Below the pieces are notes generated by a model that was not told the origin of the DNA, ran no database searches, and saw only the letters and a program-made list of their open reading frames with translations. The position numbers and the translations under genes were made by a program. Source: Aldrovandia affinis (Eukaryota; Chordata; Actinopteri; Notacanthiformes; Halosauridae). From it: 64,000 nt of DNA. Every line of letters begins with the position of its first letter. The stretch's first letter is position 1. Below are positions 52,501-61,500 of this stretch, one piece after another. The DNA is taken from positions 7,615,001 to 7,679,000 of the forward strand of contig JAINUG010000005.1 in NCBI GenBank assembly GCA_029706075.1. Reading direction: 5' to 3'.

Positions 52501-55500
52501 ATAACAGGATGTCTAACTGTACAAGTGTAAATGTATTATGCTACAGATTGAAACGTCCAATGAAAAAGAACTTTTAAAAAGACAGTTCCATTTTTGGTCA
52601 GATATCTCAAAGCCTAAATAGAAATATGCCAAGGTTTGAAAGAATGGTTTGATCAGTAACATGCTTCTTTGGTTTTTTTGTGTGTATGCCAGTATCAGTG
52701 CCCTGCATGGAAAATGTGAGACATGAATGGGTTGTATTGCAGTTGTCCAACAATGAGCTGCCTGTTGGCATTTTTTTGGTTTGCCTTATGGAAAATGTGT
52801 GTGATTTATTGAACTGTCCATAGAGGTACAGCCAATTTAAAAAAACAAAAACAAAACTTAAAACAACTACAGGCCCTTCTTGAGAAACAACTGGAAAGGT
52901 TTCATTAAAACAAAAAGTGGTCACAGGAGCTGCATTACATTACATTACAGGCAGTTAGCAGATGCTCTTATCCAGAGCGACTTATACAGTTTCACATTTC
53001 TTTACATACAATCCATTTATACAGCTGGATATTTACTGAAGCAATCCAGGTTAAGTACCTTGCTCAAGGGTACAACGGCAGTGCCCTACCTGGGATCGAA
53101 CCTGCAACCTTTGCGTTACAAGCCCAGTTCCTTAACCATTATGCTAACACTGCCACACTGCATAGCATATCCCATTAAACTTGTGTCTGTATATTATACC
53201 CAGCCCAAAAGTATAATAACTATGTTACCTTATGACTAGGGCTTTGAGCACATGACCATCTGGGCTGTCAACCTGAGTTTCTACAGTTACCCTCCAGGTG
53301 TCTCTGTAGGCACTCATAGTTCAGCAATCAGCACAGACATGTGACTATACAATTAGGGACTAATGAGGTATTCATCAGCACAAAACAATATCATTTCGTG
53401 TGTAATAAGTGTGGATGTGAAACATGGACAAACATGTTGACAATGTTGAGATGTATTTATATCAATGGCAGAGTAAACAATATCCTACTGGTACACTGAA
53501 TACAGACGGATCTAATTTATTTGGCACATCTTGCAACTTATTTTTTAGACTGCACAACAAATATTACTGGCACTTGGACACAAAAACAGAAACGATTACA
53601 GTCTGAGACTGACACAGACGAGGGGGAAACAGCTGTCAAAAAGCATTCGGGGAAAGAGAATTGAGAGGCGGCATGATTTAATTTATGATTTAATGGAGGC
53701 ATTGGAGAAACTGACCTGTATCATTGCACAACATGTCAATGAGTCTGATTGACTTCATCCACTGGTTTGAGAGTTGGGATGGCAGAATTAACGATACCTA
53801 CAATAAACTCAAGCAGCTGATGAATGCATATCAAATTTGCACTACAGGCTTACAGCACAGACCAAACAATCAACCGCCAATGTATCAAAACATTCAACGA
53901 AGTAGGAGAAATGATCAAACTATATTATAATTACGATAAATTGCAGAAAACATGGTTCAGTCAACCAACTCAGAAACATCTGAAGGCTGTTGGGATATTT
54001 GACCACAAACATGTTTGCAGTGAGAACCTGATTCTTGATTCCATTTCAGGCTTTGAGTACTGTCACTCTGGATTAAATTCCAAATGGCACTTTAAGGCCC
54101 AAATGTCTGTAGATCAGTTCTGCTGGGAAATATTTTCCACAACCAAATGCTACTTCTCAATTGTTATGAATTCCATCAGTCTCTGAAATAAGACCATAAA
54201 CCAATAATTACATTGAACTAGAAAATGTAGGGCACTGTACCTTTTCCTTTCCTTAACTGTGTGACATTTGCAGCTGCTATGGTTTTTATTCATGTGCCCT
54301 TCTACCACGGCTTGGATGAAATACGGATTGGCGACAGTCATCGGATTTTTGGCTGACAGTCATGAAGGGGCAGGACTGGATAACATCCTGTCCCTTTATA
54401 CTCATGGAAATAGTTTGTAAATTATTCTCACTTTTAAAACAAATCAAAAAAATTCCATATTAATATTCTCCTTTTAAAAACATATTAATATGCCCAAACA
54501 CATAAGCTGCTTAAACAAGGATCAGTGTTACTTCACTACTGGAACTTCAAATTCAATGGACACTGAAGCTCATCTATCAAGATCTGTCAAGTTACAGAAA
54601 TGAATGTCCAGATCATCAATCAGAAGGCCTGTGTAGAAGTTTGCGAAAACAACAGGACTTTGCGAAAACAACAGGGATCAAAAGACTTTTCAGTCTGTTG
54701 TCTGTTGCTGTCAACTGTCTCTCTCCTGGCTTTATGCTCCAGCCACCTGCTGAGAGAGGAGAGCAGTTTTAAGCACACAGGTACATTTAGACAATGCTGC
54801 ACAGCTGTGTTCCCTGACTGTTCCGCTTGGCCATTAATGACCCTGATTCCCCTGCCTAGATCGATGTCTTACATACAGCTCTGGAAAAAATTAAGAGACC
54901 ACTAAATTTTTCTTAAATCAGCATCTCTACATGTATGGCAGCCATTCCATTACAGTGTCTGTTGAATTCCAACACAAGCACACCTCATTCTACTTAATGA
55001 AGTACTGATTAGGTGATCACCTGAACCAAATCTTATTTAATAAGGAAAAGTATAAAAACCACTGCTGTGGTCATCTTGCAATAGGACCAGCTGGATGGCA
55101 AAAAACTGTGCTAATGGTACCTCAAAAGTAATTGGAATCAAAAAAGAACTATTGACCATGCCAAAAGAGTTGAAAATAAAAGTTTTGAGTGAGGAAAAGA
55201 AGGGTTCAATTCTGGCTTTACTGGCAGAGGGATACAGTGAGCGTAAGGTTGCTTCTATCCTTCAAATTTCAAAGATGGCGGTTCATAAGAACAAGGTCAA
55301 GCAGCAGACATTGGGGACAACAAAGCTACAGACCGGCAGAGGGCAAAAATTACTCTCTACTGACCGGGTTGACCGCCAACTCATTTGAATGTCACTCAAC
55401 AACCATAGGATGACATCAAGTGACCCACAAAAAGAATGGCAAACGGCACCTGGGGTGAAGTCGGTTCAAAACAGGCTCCTAGGGGCAGGGCTGAAGTCGT

Positions 55501-58500
55501 GCAAAGCTAGAAAAAAGCCCTTCATCAATGAGAAGCAAAGAAGAGCCAGGCTGAGGTTTGCAAAAGACCGCAAGGATTGGACTGTAGAGGACTACAGTAA
55601 GGTAATCTTCTCTGATGAGTCCAGTCTTTGCCCAACACCTGGTCATCTAATGGTTAGACGGAGACCTGGAGAGGCCTACAAGCCACAGTGTCTCGCACCC
55701 ACTGTGAAATTTGGTGGAGGATCGGTGATGATCTGGGGGTGCTTCACCAAGGCTGGAATCGGGAAGATTTATCTTTGTGAAGGACACATGAATCAAGCCA
55801 CGTACAAGGTTATCCTGGAAGAAAACTTGCTTCCTTCTGCTCTGACAATGTTCCCCAACTCTGAGGATTGTTTTTTCCAGCAGGACAATGCTCCATGCCA
55901 CACAGCCAGGTCAATCAAGATGTGGATGGAGGACCACCAGATCAAGACCCTGTCATGGCCAGCCCAATCTCCAGACCTGAATCCCATTGAAAACCTCTGG
56001 AATGTGATCAAGAGGAAGATGGATGGTCACAAGCTATCAAACAAAGCTGAGCTGCTTGGATTTTTGTGCCAGGAGTGGCATAAAGTCACCCAACAGCAAT
56101 GTGAAAGACTGGTGGAGAGCATGCCAAGATGCATGAAAGCTGTGATTGCAAATCAGTTATACTGGTTATTCCACCAAATATTGATTTCTGAACTCTTCCT
56201 AAGTTAAAACATTAGTATTATGTTGTTTAAAAATGAATATTGCATTATTAAAGGTCTGAAAACACTGCATCTTTTTTGTTATTTTGATCAGACAAATCAT
56301 CTCAGTAATGGTCTTTATTAAGCTGGCTGCTTTAGACTCGTGGTCCCTGGCCCATGGGTCCACTTTGCCCGCATTGCTGGGGCTGTGTGGATGGAAGATA
56401 CACAGAAACCCAGGGTTCTTTTTTGCATACCTCCCCTCTCAATAGGCTGTAGTGATTCTGAGACCAGTGTAAAACTGGCAAATGAGCTTGTGGCTTTCAA
56501 GAGTTCTGGCACTCCTGTGAGAACAGTATTCAATTCTCCCTTAGATCAAGCATGTCCTGTTCAGATTCAGGAAAACCCACTCGTGTAAGATTTAAACAGC
56601 CTGGCACACTGAGGCAGATCCCGGTGTACCCAACCAGAGAGAGTGCCATTGTCAGTTATTGGTCTGTATATTTATACTGGATATCATTTTTTAAATAGTG
56701 GAAGTTAGTTTCACAGCTCATAGTTGTATTGCTGCTGGATCTCACGGGGACTTCACAGAGATCACCAGCGTTGCTGACCTCCTAGGTGAGTCTGTGGGTC
56801 CAGTAGAACAGTGAGTGGCATCCGTGAACAGTCTTTCTTTGTGGCTGCAATCTGACTCATCTCAATAAAACATTGACATGTTAAAGAGATGGAGCATATA
56901 TTAATTGAGAAGGTGAAAAAAGTGGCATATGATTTTGAATAGACAGCGTCAAAAGCAGCATATTTCCAGAGTACATGTGTTTAATGTGTTTAAAATGGTT
57001 TAAAGGTTGCACTTTTTTGAACCAGGTGTCTTTTACCAATCTGTGACTGATTTGGCCTAGTCTCCTGTGGTCTAGTGCATTTGTGGAATGTTCGTGCACT
57101 AGCATGCCCGTCAAGACTCCAGAGTCAGGGTGGTGCAGCTTTTCAGCTCAGTGAAGTACATGGGTTCTGTGCTGAGGGAGCTCGCCGTGGACAAACTGCT
57201 TTGTGTTTCTATCCACAAAGAGAACTAGTGTGGAAACTCTTTGGAGTACTTTGATGATGATTATTATTGCTGAATCATCCAATCCAGAAACAAGAATGCA
57301 GCCTTTCAGCATGAGTAGTCTCTTTATGGTGATGATGAAATGCACAATAGTATCTTGAACTGAAGTTTAGTATTTCATTTTCTTCTGTGTTCAGGATTGT
57401 GTTATTGAAGGTAAAAATATATTTTGTACTGTATTGGTTGTGGGATTTTGTGTTGATTTGCGGCTGCATGCAATCCCTCACTTTTCTTTTTTTAGAACTT
57501 ATAGTTTAATTTTTTCCTATTTTTCTCCCAATTTGGTTGCCATTTATACCCTCTTATCTATTTCAATTCGCCCTCCCCAACGAGTCCGCCGCCCGTACCT
57601 GATGACCAGGGCTGGTCTGGTAGAGACGCGGGTTTCAAACCGCGATCCTGACAGGCAGTGGACACCACACCGGACCAGCAGTTTTCATTTACAATGTGGT
57701 CATACTCGCAGGTGTTTCCTTGTCTCTCTAGATCAGGGGTGGGCAATTATGGTCCTGGAGGGTCGGTGTGTTTGCAGGGTTTTTTTTCTCCTACAAATTA
57801 CCCTGGTTCAATTAGCTAATTAGTTGGATACGCCAATGCTGGTTCACTTGTAGATTATACCACAGTAACATGTTTCATATGGGAACACAACAACAGTCGT
57901 CAGCTGTCATTCATGGGCTTATCAATACATTTATCTAAAATGTCAGATCACATAAGTGATTGGGCTAATTCAGTAATTAAGAACAGAAGTTGGCATGAAA
58001 TACAAAAACGGATACAGCCCTTCTTGCCCATCCCTGCTCTAGATGGTCTACACTTGTCTGATCTCCAATGTTCAATGCTAATGTTGCTCCTGGTGAAGTG
58101 ATGAGCTGCATACAGATGGCGTGCAGGCATTGGTTTTTAGAAACAGAAGTGACTGCTCTTTACAAGCTCTAGAGCAGGGTTACTCAAATCTGGCCCATAA
58201 ATTCAAATTTGGTCCTGGTTTTCTTCTCTCAGGTAGGTAATTGAACAATTAGTGCAAATGATTGGCCAGAGTGTCTTCACACTTGACTCTCAGGTAAAGG
58301 GAGTGTGGAAAAACAGCAGTGCTTGGCCCATGAGTAACCCTGTTCTCGAGACACGTGTCAAATAATAATTTCCAATAAATCCCTCCTGAAAATTAATACG
58401 CTTCCAATGCTTCTTCCAGACTGCTGATTGGAGCTCCTCGCGCCAAGGCCCTGTCCAATCAGAAAGCAAACGTAACTGGAGGCCTGTACAGCTGTGAGAT

Positions 58501-61500
58501 CACCACCAAGCCCAACGACTGTGACCGCATCGATTTTGATAATGATGGTAAGCACTCTCCACATGTCCATGAGTCTGCTCTTAGTGCTGTTTCTAATAGT
58601 TTGCTGTGGTGAAGTGTGCATATCACTCATGCAGTCTCACATGGCACACACGTTTTATCAAGAAAAGAAAATCACTTTGACTTTCATCATGCGTTATGCC
58701 ACATTGATACATTACATTATAGTCCACGATTCAGTCCAAAAGAAGGCGATAAACTGTTAATATTAGTTTTTTGTTTTCTCTGTCGTCCTCCCAATTTATG
58801 TATGTAGTGGATCTGAGTCTGGAGAGCAAAGAGAACCAGTGGATGGGGGTGACCGTTCACAGTCAGGGTCCTGGTGGGAAGGTTGTGGTAAGTCAAACCG
58901 CAGACATTCAGAAGGCCCTCTTGCGGGCATCAAAACGCTTCCCCTCTGCGCTATGCATGACATGACCCCAACCTCTCATTGCCACAGACCTGCGCCCATC
59001 GCTACCAGAGACGTCTATTTGTGAACACAACACAGGAGTCCCGTGACATTACGGGACGGTGCTACGTGTTGAGCGAAGACCTCCGTATCGACCCAAACTC
59101 AGACGAAGATGGTGGAAACTGGAAGTTCTGCGAGGGGCGTGCCCGAGGCCACGAGAGGTTTGGTTCCTGCCAGCAGGGCCTGTCGGCCACCTTCACACAG
59201 GACTACCATTATGTGGTCTTCGGAGCACCTGGCGCGTACAACTGGAAGGGTATGCCTGAAGGATTGGCCTTTTTAGAGAAGATATTACACATTAAGGAAA
59301 GTGTTATTAAGTACATAGTTGAAGGGTTGTCTATTCCCTGACCTAAATAGGTTTATTTAGCAGAAAATATCTTTTTCTTTCAAAAATTCACTTTTCATTT
59401 AATGTAATTTCAAAAACCCAGTGAAAGTATTTGGTGGGATATGTACTTGCTATAACCAGCTCACACCTTCTATTGTAGTTCTATGTGAAATGACTTGATA
59501 ACGGACTTTCACCAGTACCTTAAAAATGTATTTCATGCGATAATTGTTTTTATGTTTGAAATTATAAGGTTAATTTTTATGGTAAAATAACAGCACTAAG
59601 TGCTAGGTATACAAATGGCCGCTTTGTAGAATCCCATAACGGCTATGGCCAGCACATCTCAATGTTATATAAAGTGACTTTTCAAATATCCAGTTAACGA
59701 CCCAGTAAAGCCAGTTCTTAATATTACCTTTGTTGCCTCTTGATCACAAAAAAAAAAAAAAACACAAAAAATATTCGCAATCGGTATCGGCCATAAAAAT
59801 CAGAATCGGTGCACCCCTACTAAGAGTCAATACAATCCCTAAGAGTCCACAGAAAAAACAACCATGTACATTGTCATGATACCCCACAATTCCATAATCA
59901 TGTTTAAACCTTTTGTTTTGGTGGGGCTTCTCAGTCACTGTTCCACTATGTTAACCATATCCACTCACCAGATCACCCTCCCTTCTTCCACTCTCCCTCC
60001 ACCCTCCACCCTCCTTTCTCCCACTCTCCCTCCACCCTCCACCAGGCATTGTGCGAGTAGAACAAAAGAACAGCACTCTGCTAGAACTGGGTCTTTTTGA
60101 TGATGGGCCCTATGAAGTTGGGGATGAGAACCGTTTGGACCAAGCTCTAGTGCCCGTACCTGCTAACAGTTATTTGGGTAGGTTTTCACATAAAAGAGGA
60201 CAGTGTGTGAAGGCCACGATTCTCACACTGACATCCGGGGAAGTGTCCGTGTCAGTATCCTTCCCACTGTCCTCTGGTCTTTTTTTGTCTTTCTTTTCAG
60301 GAACTGTGTTTTGTGTGCTCAGGTGTGCTGTTTATGACGACTTTGTCCGACTCCAGCCCCGATCAGTTTGTGTACAAGTCGCTTCCTCTGAAGGTTAACA
60401 TGGAGAAATCTCTAGATGTGATGGCCAATAGCTATTTAGGTTTGTTCACACATGCCTAAATAGGTCATGTGCTTCAAATGAACCTCTTCATTTTCATGGT
60501 CATGTGTGCCATTCGTAATGCAAATGAACCTCTTCATTATGTCATCCTTTGAATTGCATTCAACGCTCAAATCAACACTGTTTTGAGAAGAAATAAGTGC
60601 ATTTGTGTTGTTTGCTTGCGTTATCTTTCTCATTCTTTATGTTGGAACCTGCATGTACAATAATGTGTAATAAAGTGATATGCATTATGTTGTAGCAGTT
60701 TATATGCTTGCATTATCTTTCTCATTCTTCATGTTGAAACCTGCAAGTACAATGTGTAATAAATTGATCAATGAACATATTTTTATTTGTGGCCAGCAGT
60801 CAATAATAATTAAGTGCTTGTGTTTTTAATTCCAATTTCACGCATGGCCTTAATTTGGAAAGTTTTCATTTAGCATGTGAGGCATTACCATTTAGCATAT
60901 TTTCATGCATATAAGTTGTAAATATACAGACAACTGTCAAAACACAGGCAACACTTTGGTAACTCGGGGGGGGGGTTGGGCTGGGATGGGCTGGGCCTAT
61001 CCGCCACTACTGGCTGTGGCTACTGACACTCGCGGTACTGCACCTGTTTAAAAGATCTGAGACATTTTACTTTAATTTGACATTTAATCAAGTGTTGCCT
61101 TTATTTTGCTAGTTACCTGTATGTCCTTATGCTGTGACACACTCATATTTTATTTGTGTAATTTCACAGGATTCTCTCTGGACTCTGGGAAAAGCATCAC
61201 CAAGAAGAACCACCTGACTGTTGTGGCTGGGGCTCCGAGAGCCAATCACAGTGGAGCGGTGGTCCTGCTCAAGAAGGAAACCGAGCTGTCCACCATGCTC
61301 TCCCCAGAGCACATTCTAGAAGGGGAGGGACTGGCATCCTCCTTTGGCTATGATGTAGCTGTAGTCGATCTCAATGGAGACGGGTATGTCAAGCAATGGT
61401 GTGATTGCAGTTTTTTCCACTTGGATTCAGGCAGATGTACAGTATCTCATCGCACTGATACAGATTTTGTTGAACTTGCATTTGCATTTTGTTGAACTTG

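Larger units (their letters stand above)
37802..58419 (+). other. itga6: itga6 intron 1 (20.6 kb), overview
   Basis: No coding exon recognised inside. Its left 9 kb (37802-46713) looks mostly unique apart from trinucleotide tracts (38686-38860), a 45-bp minisatellite (41385-41519), a T/A homopolymer pair (43480-43524) and GTAT/GCAT microsatellites (45600-45765). The right half is transposon-rich: hAT, CR1-like LINE, SINEs, Tc1 and two hAT MITEs, listed separately. First introns of integrin genes often hold enhancers; none can be identified from sequence alone. Confidence 0.85.

Noticed and set aside
53724-54186. Hidden gene in itga6 intron 1
   Set aside because: Two overlapping frames without motifs; probably chance or an unknown decayed element.
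60051-60398. A 115-codon open frame through X1 and the following intron, as a single exon
   Set aside because: Integrin similarity stops at 60177, exactly at a GT donor, and the next part reads as integrin only in another frame (X2). The open intron is treated as chance or a regulatory feature.
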